Source: Planctomycetota bacterium
GTDB taxonomy: Bacteria; Planctomycetota; UBA1135; GCA-002686595
DNA: 64,000 nucleotides
Assembly: GCA_029259595.1 (NCBI GenBank)
Contig: JAJDEW010000111.1
Span: 1 to 64,000, forward strand
Direction: 5' to 3'
Shown here: positions 1 through 8,876 of the stretch, one piece after another
Position numbering within the stretch: the stretch's first letter is position 1
How the letters are laid out: each line of letters opens with the position of its first letter
Notes under the pieces: model-generated
What the model saw: the letters and a program-made list of their open reading frames with translations, nothing else
Database searches by the model: none
What the model was told of the DNA's origin: nothing
Made by a program: the position numbers and the translations under genes

Positions 1-1386
1 CTGACGACCGGTTTCGGTCGCCTGAAGAACGTGGCGATCGCACAGAAGGACCTGGCGGAGCTCCAGAAGAACCTGGTCCTGTCGCACTGCTGCGGGGTGG
101 GCGAGCCGATGCCGCTCGAAGAGGTGCGGGCCGTGCAGGTCCTGCGTCTGAACGGCCTGTTGCGGGGCCACTCGGGGGTGCGCGTCGAGCTCGTCGAACA
201 GCTCGTGCGGTTCTTCGAGAAGGGCTTCGTGCCCTATGTGCCGCAGCAGGGTTCGGTCGGCGCCAGCGGCGACCTGGCGCCCCTGGCCCACATGGCGGCG
301 GCCTACATGGGTTACGGCAAGGCCTATGTCGGCGGGCGTCTCCTGTCGGCCAAGAGCGCGCTCTCGCGCGTCGACGAGGCACCGCTGGGTCTGGCCGCGA
401 AGGAAGGCCTGGCGCTCGTCAATGGCACCGAGGTCATGAAGGCGATCGGGGTGGGGACGTTCTTGCGGTCCTGCAACGCCTCCAAGTGCGCGGATATCAT
501 CGCTTCGATCTCGCTCGAGGCGCTGTTCGGCAGCATTCGCCCGTTCGACGCGCGCCTGGCCGAGCTCAAGGGCAGCGCGGGGCACCGCGTGACCTCCACG
601 AACGTCGAGCGCTGCTTGCAGGACTCGGAGGTGCTTCAGAGCCACGAGTCGTGCGATCGGGTGCAGGATCCGTATTCCCTGCGCTGCGTTCCCCAGGTCC
701 ACGGCGCGGTCAAGACGGCGCTCGCCCACGTCGGGAGCGTCCTGGCCGCGGAGGTGAACAGCGTCACCGACAACCCGATCCTGTTCCCCGACACGGGGGA
801 CGTGATCAGCGCCGGCCAGTTCCACGGTCAGCCGATCTCGATGGTGCTCGACTACCTCGGCCTCTCGCTGTGTACGCTCGCGAACATCTCCGAGCGTCGA
901 ACGGAACAGCTCGTGAACCCGGATCTCTCGCACTTGCCCTCGTTCCTGGCCGAGCGCCCGGGCCTGAACTCGGGAATGATGATCGCCCAGGTCGCGGCGG
1001 CCTCGCTCGCGAGCGAGAACAAGGTCTGGGCGCATCCCGCTTCGGTCGACACCGTGCCGACCAGCGCGAACCAGGAAGACCACGTCTCGATGGGGGTGAC
1101 GGCCGCGCGCAAGGCGCGTGCGATCGTGACGAACGTCGAGCGCGTGCTCGCGATCGAGTACCTGTGCGCGGCCCAAGGGCGCGAGTTCCACGCCGAGCTG
1201 CGGGCCGGGCGCGGCGCACAGGCCGCCTGCAAGCTCTTGCGCGAGGTCGTGCCCCCGATGCATCGCGACCGCTTCCTGCACACGGACATCGAGAAGGCGA
1301 CCGAGCTCGTCGTCTCCGGTGAGCTGGTCCGCGCCGTGGAACAAGTCACGGGCGAGCTCGCGGGCTACCCGCCCGAGGCGGGATGA
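1..1386 (+). CDS. hutH: Histidine ammonia-lyase (5' truncated by window)
   Basis: Converts L-histidine to urocanate plus ammonia, the first step of histidine degradation in the cytoplasm. The frame is already open at base 1: TTGFGRLKN, a family-typical segment, is encoded before the first internal GTG at 31, so the true start lies upstream of the window. The Ala-Ser-Gly triad that cyclises into the MIO electrophile sits at bases 262-270 in GSVGASGDLAPLAH, the hallmark of aromatic amino acid ammonia-lyases. The 461 visible residues are close to the usual 500-510 aa, so only a short N-terminus is missing. Its stop overlaps the next start (ATGA), and hutU follows, which favours histidine over phenylalanine or tyrosine as substrate. 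Confidence 0.95.
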   Translation: MTTGFGRLKNVAIAQKDLAELQKNLVLSHCCGVGEPMPLEEVRAVQVLRLNGLLRGHSGVRVELVEQLVRFFEKGFVPYVPQQGSVGASGDLAPLAHMAAAYMGYGKAYVGGRLLSAKSALSRVDEAPLGLAAKEGLALVNGTEVMKAIGVGTFLRSCNASKCADIIASISLEALFGSIRPFDARLAELKGSAGHRVTSTNVERCLQDSEVLQSHESCDRVQDPYSLRCVPQVHGAVKTALAHVGSVLAAEVNSVTDNPILFPDTGDVISAGQFHGQPISMVLDYLGLSLCTLANISERRTEQLVNPDLSHLPSFLAERPGLNSGMMIAQVAAASLASENKVWAHPASVDTVPTSANQEDHVSMGVTAARKARAIVTNVERVLAIEYLCAAQGREFHAELRAGRGAQAACKLLREVVPPMHRDRFLHTDIEKATELVVSGELVRAVEQVTGELAGYPPEAG

Positions 1387-2036
1387 CCGCGCGACGTCCG
1401 GCGCTCACGGAGATGGCCTGGGTCACGGCCGTCCTGCACGTCGGCGGACTCGTGGCGTTGGTCGGGATGCGACCGGGGTCGGCGCTCGTGTCGTTGGACC
1501 AGCGTCGGCCGTGGTTGGCGGAGTTTCCGTTGCCCTGGATCCTCGGCTGGGGCGTGTGGATCCTCTGCGCCTTTTCCTTTCTCGGCTTCTTCATCTACCT
1601 CCGCGCGGCGACGGCGTCCCTCGGGTTTCCCATCCGGCTCGTCGTTCTCGCGGGAGTCGCGCTGGCGGTCGACGTCGCCTGCGACCTGACCTTCATCGGG
1701 CTCTTGCCGCTCCTCGCGCGCGACGGTCCGAACGAGCGCTTCCTCGCGCTCGAGCGGTCGTGCTACGCGGGCGGCATGGTGGTCGCGAACGGTCTCTACA
1801 CCCTGGCCGTCGTCCTGGCGTCGCGTTGGCTCGCCCGGCACGCACGGCTCGCAGCGCGAACGCGAAGAGCGGCGGCGCTCGTCGCCGTGGCCGGTCTCGT
1901 GTTGCTCGTCGGCGGCCTTCTCGATCAGCCGCGCGTCGCGGGCGTCGCAACCCCGCCAGTGATGCTCGCCTACTCCGCCTGGGCGCTCTGGGTCGCGCGC
2001 GACGTCCTGGCGGCCCGGTCGTCCGCGCCGGCCTGA
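1383..2036 (+). CDS. Small multi-pass membrane protein of unknown function
   Basis: A 217-residue protein rich in Leu, Val, Ala and Gly, with about five to six hydrophobic segments (roughly residues 12-28, 47-72, 82-108, 128-146, 160-178 and 188-206). I do not recognise the family. It starts at an ATG overlapping the hutH stop (ATGA), so it is translationally coupled to hutH, and it sits between hutH and hutU. That position makes a role in uptake or in the physiology of histidine breakdown conceivable, but no transporter signature is visible. It may equally be an unrelated membrane protein carried in the operon. Confidence 0.75.
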   Translation: MTARRPALTEMAWVTAVLHVGGLVALVGMRPGSALVSLDQRRPWLAEFPLPWILGWGVWILCAFSFLGFFIYLRAATASLGFPIRLVVLAGVALAVDVACDLTFIGLLPLLARDGPNERFLALERSCYAGGMVVANGLYTLAVVLASRWLARHARLAARTRRAAALVAVAGLVLLVGGLLDQPRVAGVATPPVMLAYSAWALWVARDVLAARSSAPA

Positions 2037-2111
2037 AGATCGCTGCCTCGACTACCTCCCGGGCGCGTCTGCGGCATACTCTGCCCTCCCGTCCCTCCCA
2101 CCAGCGAACCC

Positions 2112-3821
2112 ATGAGCCCGACCACGTCTTCCGCCTCCCCGCCCATCGTCCCCGGTCCCCAGCGCGCTCCGCGCGGGCGCGAGCGCTCCTGCAAGAGCTG
2201 GCAAACGGAGGCCGCCCTGCGGTTGCTTCTGAACAACCTCGACGCGGAGGTCGCGGAGGAGCCCGAGGAGCTGATCGTCTACGGCGGCAGCGGCAAGGCC
2301 GCACGCGACTGGGACGCCCTGCGCGCGATCGTCGCGACGCTGCGACGCCTCGAGAACGACGAGACCCTGCTCGTCCAATCGGGCAAGCCCGTCGGCGTCT
2401 TCCGGACGAGCGTGACCGCGCCGCGCGTTTTGATCGCGAATTCGAACCTGGTCGGTCGCTGGGCCAACTGGGAGCACTTCCGCAAGCTCGAGGCGGAGGG
2501 CAAGATCATGTTCGGGCAGATGACCGCGGGCTCTTGGATCTACATCGGCTCGCAGGGGATTCTCCAGGGCACGTACGAGACCTTCGCGGCGGCGGCGCAA
2601 CGCCACTTCGGTGGCAGTCTGGCGGGCAAGCTCGTCGTGAGCGCCGGCCTCGGCGGCATGGGCGGTGCCCAGCCGCTGGCGGCGACGATGAACGAGGGCA
2701 CGTTCCTCGGAGCCGACGTCGATCCGAGTCGGATCCAAAAGCGCATCGACACGCGCTACTGCGACCTGATGACGCACGACATCGACGAGGGTATCGACCA
2801 GGCGCTCGCCTGGAAGAAGGCTCGCGTGGCGAAGTCGGTCGCGGTCGTGTGCAATGCGGTCGAGCTCCTGAAGCGCTTGCTCGAGCGCGACGTGACGCCT
2901 GAGATCCTGACGGACCAGACGAGCGCCCACGACCCCCTCGGCGGCTACGTTCCGGATGGCATGGGCTTCGAGCAAGCGCTGGCCTTGCGCGCCTCGGATC
3001 CGGCGCGCTACGAGGCGGAGTCGTTCCGCACCATGAAAGCCCACGTGCGCGCCATGCTCGATCTGCAAGCGCGCGGAGCGGATACCTTCGACTACGGCAA
3101 CAACCTGCGTGGCCACGCCCTGCAGGCGGGTATGGAGGACGCCTTCGGCTTCGAGGGCTTCGTGCCGAAGTACGTGCGGCCGCTGTTTTGCGAGGGCAAG
3201 GGGCCCTTCCGATGGGTCGCGCTCTCGGGCGACCCGCAGGACATCGCCGTCACCGACGAGATCATCTGCGAGCTCTTTCCGAAGGACGAGGCGCTGGTGC
3301 GTTGGATCAAGCTGGCGGGCGAACGTGTCGCCTTCCAGGGCCTGCCGGCACGGATCTGTTGGTTGGGCTACGGCGAGCGCGCCAAGGCGGGCGCGGCCTT
3401 CAACGAAGCCGTGCGCTCGGGGCGCATCTCGGCGCCGATCGCGATCGGGCGCGACCACCTGGACTGCGGTTCGGTGGCCTCGCCCAACCGGGAGACCGAG
3501 GGGATGAAGGACGGCACCGACGCCGTCGCCGACTGGCCGCTCCTGAACTGCATGCTGAACGTGGCTTCGGGCGCGAGCTGGGTCTCCTTCCATCACGGCG
3601 GTGGCGTCGGTATGGGGTACAGCCTGCACTCCGGACAGGTCACGGTCGCGGACGGCACCCCGGAAGCGGGGCGCGCCGTCGAGCGTGTTCTCACCAACGA
3701 TCCCGGTACGGGGGTCATGCGTCACGCCGACGCGGGCTACGACGAGGCGATCGAGTGCGCGCGGGAGCGTGGCTTGGACCTCCCGTCCGTGCCCGGCCTG
3801 GACCGCGGCGCTCGCCGCTAG
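2112..3821 (+). CDS. hutU: Urocanate hydratase
   Basis: Second enzyme of histidine degradation: adds water to urocanate using a tightly bound NAD+ as electrophile, giving imidazolone propionate. The 569-aa length matches the family. Visible signatures are PRGxExSCKxWQ near the N-terminus, the [12 protein letters not shown] segment, the NAD-binding GLGGMGGAQ loop, and the C-terminal [16 protein letters not shown] block followed by [12 protein letters not shown]. The ATG at 2112 is used; upstream sequence has a CATACT box near 2074 but no strong ribosome-binding site. With hutH upstream it completes the first two steps. hutI and hutG are not in the window. Confidence 0.97.
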   Translation: MSPTTSSASPPIVPGPQRAPRGRERSCKSWQTEAALRLLLNNLDAEVAEEPEELIVYGGSGKAARDWDALRAIVATLRRLENDETLLVQSGKPVGVFRTSVTAPRVLIANSNLVGRWANWEHFRKLEAEGKIMFGQMTAGSWIYIGSQGILQGTYETFAAAAQRHFGGSLAGKLVVSAGLGGMGGAQPLAATMNEGTFLGADVDPSRIQKRIDTRYCDLMTHDIDEGIDQALAWKKARVAKSVAVVCNAVELLKRLLERDVTPEILTDQTSAHDPLGGYVPDGMGFEQALALRASDPARYEAESFRTMKAHVRAMLDLQARGADTFDYGNNLRGHALQAGMEDAFGFEGFVPKYVRPLFCEGKGPFRWVALSGDPQDIAVTDEIICELFPKDEALVRWIKLAGERVAFQGLPARICWLGYGERAKAGAAFNEAVRSGRISAPIAIGRDHLDCGSVASPNRETEGMKDGTDAVADWPLLNCMLNVASGASWVSFHHGGGVGMGYSLHSGQVTVADGTPEAGRAVERVLTNDPGTGVMRHADAGYDEAIECARERGLDLPSVPGLDRGARR

Positions 3822-3854
3822 TCCTTCTGCACCATGGCGACGTCTACCTCTGCG

Positions 3855-3869
3855 CTGCGGCACCCGCAG
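3855..3869 (+). terminator. Short hairpin after hutU
   Basis: Perfect 6-bp stem CTGCGG / CCGCAG with a CAC loop, 33 bases after the hutU stop. No T-run follows, so termination is only a possibility. This is the only structure I see between hutU and the next gene. Confidence 0.3.
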
Positions 3870-3973
3870 GCCTCGCCGAATCCACCGCTGCACCTGCCCG
3901 TGCGGCGACTTCACCAGAACGGATGCCGACGCCCTGGCATCCCAAGCAACTCCTCAACGGATCATTAGCCGCC

Positions 3974-4828
3974 ATGTGCCGCTTCACGCTGTACCTCGGT
4001 CCGCCCCTGCGCATGGCGGAACTCGTCACCGAACCGGTGCACTCGCTGATCCGTCAGAGCAAGCAGAGTCGCGAGCGCGTCGAGCCGATGAATGCCGATG
4101 GCTTCGGCGTGGCCTGGTGGGCGCCAGCGCTGAGCGACCGGCCCGCGGTCTACCGCTCGATCCAGCCGGCCTGGAACGACCGCAACCTCGAGGATCTCGC
4201 ACGCGTGATCGAGAGCCAATGCATCCTGGCCCACGTTCGCGCCGCTACGGCCGGGTCGAGCATCAGCGAGGACAACTGCCATCCGTTTCGACGTGGTCCG
4301 ATCGCCTTCATGCACAACGGTGAGCTGGGCGGGATCGCTCGAGTACGCCGGCCCTTGCTGAAGAACCTGAGCGACGCCTCGTTCGAGAGCATCCGCGGAA
4401 CGACCGATTCCGAGGTGATCTTCGCGGTCTTCCTGGACCGGCTGACGGCCTGCAAGGAGACGGATCCCGCCGAGGCGTTGCGCACGGCCACGCGCGAGAC
4501 CCTCGGCGAGGTCAGTCGGCTGGCGCGCGAGCTGGTTCCCGACGCGAACAACACGATGAACCTCGCGCTGGCCGACGGGGCGAACGCGGTCGTGACACGC
4601 TTCACCGACGGTACGGACGACACGGCTCAGTCGCTCTACGTGAACAGCGGTCGTCGCCTCGTGTGTCGCGACGGCCAGAGCCGCATGCTCGAGCCGGAAC
4701 GCGGTGAAGGCGCGGTCGTCGTCAGCTCGGAGCGGTTGAGCGACGACCCCGGCTGGGTGCCGGTGCCGGTCAACCACATGGTCGTCGTGCGGGCCGATCG
4801 CAGCGTCGAGATCGAACCTTGCATTTGA
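3974..4828 (+). CDS. Class II glutamine amidotransferase (YafJ/EgtC-type)
   Basis: A 284-aa Ntn-hydrolase of the glutamine amidotransferase class II superfamily. The protein begins Met-Cys-Arg, so Cys2 becomes the N-terminal nucleophile after Met removal. Supporting motifs are NADGFGVAWW (around residues 37-46), LAHVRAAT and FMHNGEL, which form the glutamine pocket and oxyanion hole. An in-frame upstream extension exists, but only the ATG at 3974 puts Cys at position 2. Relatives include YafJ and the ergothioneine enzyme EgtC. No egtB or egtD is nearby, so I do not assign EgtC. The downstream SGNH-like gene overlaps it by 10 bases, implying co-transcription. Confidence 0.85.
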   Translation: MCRFTLYLGPPLRMAELVTEPVHSLIRQSKQSRERVEPMNADGFGVAWWAPALSDRPAVYRSIQPAWNDRNLEDLARVIESQCILAHVRAATAGSSISEDNCHPFRRGPIAFMHNGELGGIARVRRPLLKNLSDASFESIRGTTDSEVIFAVFLDRLTACKETDPAEALRTATRETLGEVSRLARELVPDANNTMNLALADGANAVVTRFTDGTDDTAQSLYVNSGRRLVCRDGQSRMLEPERGEGAVVVSSERLSDDPGWVPVPVNHMVVVRADRSVEIEPCI

Positions 4829-5970
4829 AGGTCGGGCGCCGTCCGCTCCGGTTGGCGCTGCGGCTCTTCCTTGCGGTCGCGGCAGGTCTCGTCCTGGCGG
4901 AGCTCGGCCTGCGAACGCTGCTCTTCTCGGAGGTGCGTTGGATCGCGCGGCTCGGCCAGCCGCTACGCCAGGCCGAGTTCTACACGCATCATCGAAACGG
5001 CGACGAGGGGCTGATCGTGCGCTCCCTGTTCTTCCCCTCACGCCTGCGCGCGGCGGTCAAGACGCCGCACCCGGAACTCGGATGGATCCGCGCAGCCCTG
5101 CTCGACCCCGTGACGCTTCGGCAGCGCACGACGGCCGACGATGGCGTGCAACGGCCCGTGCTCTTCTACGGCGACTCGTTCACGCAGTGTGTCCGAGACG
5201 CGGACGTCTGCTGGGGCGAGCTCCTGGAGGAGAGCGAGTTCGGCGACCGCAGCTTCCTCGTGAACTACGGCACCGGCGGCTACGGCGTCGACCAGATGTA
5301 CCTGCTCTTGCAGAAGACGCTCGCGCACTGGGAGGAGCGTGACCCGCTCGTCTTGATCGGCATTCTGGTCGACGACGACCTCGACCGTTGTGTGCGCTCG
5401 CTCTTCAAGTACTGCAAGCCGCGCTTCTTCCTGATCGACGGCGAACTCCAACTGGTTCCGCCGGAGCCCGACGTGCAAACCTTCGTCGAGCGGCATCCGC
5501 CGCGCATCGCGAGCTACCTCTGGCGCGCGGTCCTGTACCGGACCGAGCTCGTCCCGTACGGACTGCGGCAGCGCTGGACCGCTGCGGCACGCTGGCAGGA
5601 GGAGAAGTCGGACCTCGCCCGAGCGCTCGTTCCGGCGATCCACGACCTCCTGGAGGCGCGCGGGGTCGAGCACGCCTTCGTCCGGTTCCACGGCCGCGAC
5701 GGGGCCTTTCGCGCGCGCGGGCGTGACTGGCGCGAGGAGCTCCTGCTCGAGACCTTCCGCGCGCACGACCTCCCGTTCGTCAGCACGAAGCCGGACCTCG
5801 TCGCGCACCATGCCGCGACGGGGGGCGACGTGGCCGACTACTACTTCCCGAACGACGCCGGCGGCCGCAACCACCTCACGGGGCTGGGCAACCGCGTGGC
5901 CTTCGGAGCCCTGCGGCGCGCCCTGGCAGGGGAGCGCAACGATCACGAGCGGCTCTCGAAGGCGCGCTGA
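4819..5970 (+). CDS. Membrane-anchored SGNH/GDSL-like hydrolase
   Basis: 383 aa with an N-terminal hydrophobic anchor (about residues 11-36) after a basic start, placing the rest outside the cytoplasmic membrane. The catalytic domain shows block I as YGDSF (residues 117-121, putative nucleophile Ser120), a glycine block GTGGYGVDQ, and a C-terminal D-x5-H pair in NDAGGRNHLT (Asp346, His352). These fit the SGNH fold found in esterases and in glycan O-acetyl esterases or transferases. The substrate is unknown. The start is a TTG overlapping the amidotransferase stop by 10 bases. An ester hydrolase acting on envelope carbohydrate is my inference from its location. Confidence 0.72.
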   Translation: MHLKVGRRPLRLALRLFLAVAAGLVLAELGLRTLLFSEVRWIARLGQPLRQAEFYTHHRNGDEGLIVRSLFFPSRLRAAVKTPHPELGWIRAALLDPVTLRQRTTADDGVQRPVLFYGDSFTQCVRDADVCWGELLEESEFGDRSFLVNYGTGGYGVDQMYLLLQKTLAHWEERDPLVLIGILVDDDLDRCVRSLFKYCKPRFFLIDGELQLVPPEPDVQTFVERHPPRIASYLWRAVLYRTELVPYGLRQRWTAAARWQEEKSDLARALVPAIHDLLEARGVEHAFVRFHGRDGAFRARGRDWREELLLETFRAHDLPFVSTKPDLVAHHAATGGDVADYYFPNDAGGRNHLTGLGNRVAFGALRRALAGERNDHERLSKAR

Positions 5971-6129
5971 GGCCCTGACGCGAGGGACCGGACACGGCCG
6001 AGCGCGGCCGGGGGCGAGGAGGTGCAAGGCCGGCGTCGACCAGCGCCCGGTGGCTCGACCCGACTGTTCCGGGTAGTTTGGCGACCCGATTGGCCCCCCC
6101 CGCAGCGGCCGGTGCCCCTGGGAGATCCC

Positions 6130-6747
6130 TTGGAACGAGCCCACGATTCCGACCCCCTCGACGCTTTCGAGCTCCCCGCGGAGTTCCTGCGCCGGCTTCC
6201 CCAGCGCGACGAGGAGGCACTGGTTCGGTTTTTCGACGTCTACCTGCCGAAGATCTACGGCTACGTGCGCCGCCTCGTGCGCGACGAGCACCTGGCGGAG
6301 GACCTGACCCAGGACATTTTCGTCCATCTGCACCGGGCCTTCCCGACCTACGACCCGACCCGCGACCTGCGACCCTGGGTGTTCACGATCGCCTCGAACA
6401 AGGTGCGCGACTTCTGGCGCTCGCGCCGCCACAAGGAGTCGCAGAAGGAATCCAGCGTCGAGCGCGATGGCGCGGTCGACAGCCTTTCCGCCGGTGCCCA
6501 GCGGCCGCACACGGCCATGGCGACTCGTGAGCTCGACGCCAACGTGCGTCAAGCCATCGAGGATCTTCCGGAGGGGCTGCGCATGACGGTGGTCCTGCGG
6601 ATCTACGAGGGGCTTTCCTTCGAGGCGATCGGCAAGATTCTGGACCGCAACGAAGTGGCGATCCGCAAGCGCTACTCGCGCGCCCTGGAGGCTCTGCGGG
6701 AGGCACTGGCGGGGCCCTTCGAACTGCACGTGGACGGCAATCCGTGA
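6130..6747 (+). CDS. ECF-type RNA polymerase sigma factor
   Basis: About 205 aa. Region 2 is clear (YLPKIYGYVRRLVRDEHLAE, then LTQDIFVHLHRAF and PWVFTIASNKVRDFWR). Region 4 has a helix-turn-helix (LSFEAIGKILDRNEVAIRKR). It redirects RNA polymerase in response to an envelope or starvation signal. The start is uncertain: I chose TTG at 6130 because GGGAGA lies 6-7 bases upstream; GTG at 6112 is an in-frame alternative. A TAGTTT box at 6074-6079 could be its -10 element. It overlaps the following FecR-like gene by GTGA, the usual sigma/anti-sigma arrangement. Confidence 0.88.
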   Translation: MERAHDSDPLDAFELPAEFLRRLPQRDEEALVRFFDVYLPKIYGYVRRLVRDEHLAEDLTQDIFVHLHRAFPTYDPTRDLRPWVFTIASNKVRDFWRSRRHKESQKESSVERDGAVDSLSAGAQRPHTAMATRELDANVRQAIEDLPEGLRMTVVLRIYEGLSFEAIGKILDRNEVAIRKRYSRALEALREALAGPFELHVDGNP

Positions 6748-7799
6748 AGGGGGATTGGCCGGAAGCGGGACCCGAACCCCGCCCTGACGAAAACGCGAAG
6801 GACGAGGCCCTCGAGGAGCTCTTGCGAGGCGCGTCCGAGCCCCGTGCGCGGGAGGCCTTCCGGGCCGAGCTGCGCCGGCGCTTCGCCGGCGGAGAGTTCG
6901 TAAGTTCAGCGTCACGACCCACGGGCGATGCCCGTACGAACCAGCACGTGACCTCTCCCTTCGAAGACTACCTGCACGCCGCCGGCGTGCCCCTCGCCCG
7001 GAAGGGCTTTCGCGACGATCTGCGAGCCCGCTTCCTGAACGGCTTCGACGAGCGGATCGCCTCCCCGGCGCCGCGCCGCTCGGGGCCGGGTGCGGTCGAG
7101 GCCACCCCGGTCTTCGGGCATGCCGCCTACCGGCGTTTCGCCGGCTTTTTGGCCGTGGCGGCCGCCGTGCTCTTCGTCGTGCTCCTCACCCGTCCGGACC
7201 CCCTGTCCTGGGCCGTACTCCGGGCGCCCGGGTCGGGTTTCGTCACGATCGACGGCCGGCGCGTTCCCTCCGACGACACCGCGACCCTCGCGGCCCTGCT
7301 GCCCGAAGCGGTCGAGCTCGAGACGGGAACGGAGGGGATCGAACTGGGCCTGGGCGACGAACTCGTGCTCGAGGTGCGGCCCGCAACGCGCGTGCGCCCC
7401 TACGACATTCGCGATGCCTCACCCGACGGCTCGCGCCAGGTCGAGCTCCTGGAGGGCGAGATCTACGTCCACCGCCGGAGCGGGGCCGCTGGGCCGCGCC
7501 TGGTCGTGGCGACGCCGGACAGCCGCGTCGTCGTCACCGGCACCGTGCTCGGGATCTACGTGCGCGACGACGTCACCTGCGTCTGTGTGGCGGAGGGCGA
7601 GGTCCAGGTGCACCCGCGCTCGCGCAGCTCGGCGGAGGGCCCCGTCGCCGTGACCGCGGAGCAATCCTTCCTGCGCAGTCCGACCCACCTGCACGGCAAG
7701 CTCGATCCTTTTGCGCCGTACGTCGAGCAGGGGCAAGCGGGGCGCAAGCCGCACGATCACGATCTGGTCGACTTTGCGCGGGTCGAGGGCGTGCGCTGA
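6744..7799 (+). CDS. FecR-domain membrane protein, probable anti-sigma factor
   Basis: 351 aa, GTG start overlapping the sigma-factor stop. About 130 cytoplasmic residues precede one transmembrane helix (about 132-149, FAGFLAVAAAVLFVVLL). A periplasmic FecR-like beta domain follows (about 210-300; for example VELLEGEIYVHRR, TPDSRVVVTGTVLGI and CVAEGEVQVHP). The cytoplasmic part carries two copies of a basic motif 50 residues apart: AFRAELRRRFAGG at 38-50 and GFRDDLRARFLNG at 88-100. FecR proteins regulate ECF sigma factors across the membrane, so I infer that it binds the upstream sigma factor. It lacks an obvious zinc-binding anti-sigma (ZAS) HxxxCxxC motif. Confidence 0.8.
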   Translation: MKGDWPEAGPEPRPDENAKDEALEELLRGASEPRAREAFRAELRRRFAGGEFVSSASRPTGDARTNQHVTSPFEDYLHAAGVPLARKGFRDDLRARFLNGFDERIASPAPRRSGPGAVEATPVFGHAAYRRFAGFLAVAAAVLFVVLLTRPDPLSWAVLRAPGSGFVTIDGRRVPSDDTATLAALLPEAVELETGTEGIELGLGDELVLEVRPATRVRPYDIRDASPDGSRQVELLEGEIYVHRRSGAAGPRLVVATPDSRVVVTGTVLGIYVRDDVTCVCVAEGEVQVHPRSRSSAEGPVAVTAEQSFLRSPTHLHGKLDPFAPYVEQGQAGRKPHDHDLVDFARVEGVR

Positions 7800-7814
7800 A
7801 GGGGCTGCGGCGCT

Positions 7815-7820
7815 TAGTCT
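7815..7820 (+). promoter_or_regulatory. -10 box TAGTCT, leaderless arrangement
   Basis: TAGTCT ends exactly 6 bases before the GTG of the ModA gene. With normal promoter geometry, transcription would start at or within one base of the start codon. No clear -35 box is visible. The same box with the same 6-base spacing recurs at 47811. Confidence 0.5.
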
Positions 7821-7826
7821 GGCGCC

Positions 7827-8672
7827 GTGAAGAATTCATGGAACGATCGTCGCGCCGCCCCAGGGCTCGCGTCTTGCCTGGTCCTTGCGTGCCTCGTGGC
7901 CTGCGGCGGCGCGGACGAGAGCGGCGTAGCGGGGTCCCCGGGTTCGGACTCGGACGCGGCCCAGACGGCTGCCCCCCGGACACCCCGTGAAGACGACGGC
8001 CGGCTCTACCTCGCCGTAGCCCAATCCCTGCGACCGCTCTTCGAGGACGCCGCGCAGGTCTTCTCGGCGGAACACCCCGGGTTGGAATGGACCGCGACCT
8101 ACGACACGTCGCCCGGGCTCGTACGGCTGATCGCTGCCGGCCAGCGCTTCGACGTCTTCGTCTCGGCGGACCGCGCGACCGTCGACCGCCTGGGGGAACG
8201 CGCGCTCGCCGGGAGTCGCACGGAGTTCCTCGCGAACGACCTGGCGCTCCTCGCCAACGGCACGCGCACGGAGATCGTCTCTCCGCAACAACTCGCGACC
8301 GCCAGCGGCCGCATCGCCGTCGGCAGCGAGAACGTTCCGATCGGCAACTACACGCGCACCTACCTGGAGTCGGCCGGACTCTCGGCCAGCCTGCGCGGCC
8401 GCCTGATCCGGGCCGGCGACGAAGCCCGCGCCGTCTCCCTGGTCGAGTCCGGCCGGACGGACTTCGCCTTCTGCTACGCCACCGACGCCGCGCTCGTCCC
8501 CGGAGCCGCCCTCGTGTGGTTGGCGGGACCCGCAGAGGACCCGGGCATCGTCTACGTCGCCTGCGCCGTGACCGGAGCGTCGGACCGCGCGCAGGACCTG
8601 CTCGCCTGGTTGGCCTCGTCGAGCTTCCAGGACCTGGCCTGGAAGCACGGCTTCCGCCTGCCGACGAAGTAG
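7827..8672 (+). CDS. modA: ModA-type substrate-binding lipoprotein (orphan)
   Basis: 281-aa periplasmic binding protein of the molybdate/tungstate ModA family. The signal peptide ends in a lipobox LVAC (Cys26), so it is lipid-anchored. Family landmarks are LYLAVAQSLRPLFEDAA, a short FDVFVSADR stretch, NDLALLANGT and IAVGSENVPIGNYTR. Length fits ModA. It starts at GTG 7827 behind a leaderless-type -10 box. No modB permease or modC ATPase is adjacent: a structured non-coding segment and then the sugar locus follow. It may work with a transporter encoded elsewhere, or bind another oxyanion. Confidence 0.82.
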   Translation: MKNSWNDRRAAPGLASCLVLACLVACGGADESGVAGSPGSDSDAAQTAAPRTPREDDGRLYLAVAQSLRPLFEDAAQVFSAEHPGLEWTATYDTSPGLVRLIAAGQRFDVFVSADRATVDRLGERALAGSRTEFLANDLALLANGTRTEIVSPQQLATASGRIAVGSENVPIGNYTRTYLESAGLSASLRGRLIRAGDEARAVSLVESGRTDFAFCYATDAALVPGAALVWLAGPAEDPGIVYVACAVTGASDRAQDLLAWLASSSFQDLAWKHGFRLPTK

Positions 8673-8675
8673 GGA

Positions 8676-8876
8676 CGGAGGTCCGCCCAACGGCGGACCC
8701 CGGTCCACAGCGACCGCCATCGACCTCGGAACGAGGCCCAGGGGCGCGGTACCGGGCCACGGGCCGGGACGAAGGTCCAGGGCGAGGGCTGCGAGAGCCC
8801 GCCGCAGGCGGGCCGTAGCATCGGAGCCGAAGGCTCCGTGACGTGCCGTCGCGCGCCCGCCTACGGCGGACCTCCG
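8676..8876. other. Hairpin-rich non-coding element bounded by 12-bp inverted repeats
   Basis: CGGAGGTCCGCC at 8676-8687 is the exact reverse complement of GGCGGACCTCCG at 8865-8876. Between them lie several small perfect hairpins with 3-5-nt loops: GCCCGCC/GGCGGGC around 8800-8816, GGAGCC/GGCTCC around 8823-8837, CCTCG/CGAGG around 8734-8746, and GGGCT/AGCCC around 8787-8801. No convincing ORF fills it. It occupies most of the 300-base gap between modA and pseB. It could be a structured RNA, a REP-type or MITE-like element, or a complex terminator. Confidence 0.45.
8680..8699 (+). terminator. Terminator-like hairpin after modA
   Basis: Perfect 8-bp stem GGTCCGCC / GGCGGACC with a CAAC tetraloop, starting 8 bases after the modA stop. 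No T-run follows. It is also the left end of the larger inverted-repeat element. Confidence 0.4.

Noticed and set aside
2052..3914. Minus-strand 620-codon open frame opposite hutU
   Set aside because: No family motif, no ribosome-binding site, and hutU on the plus strand has every expected motif. Long antisense frames are normal in GC-rich DNA.
3188..3973. In-frame N-terminal extension of the glutamine amidotransferase across hutU
   Set aside because: It would bury the Cys that must be at position 2, and overlaps hutU by over 600 bases.
3974..4828. Naming the amidotransferase EgtC (ergothioneine)
   Set aside because: No egtB, egtD or egtE is nearby, and YafJ-like enzymes share the same motifs.
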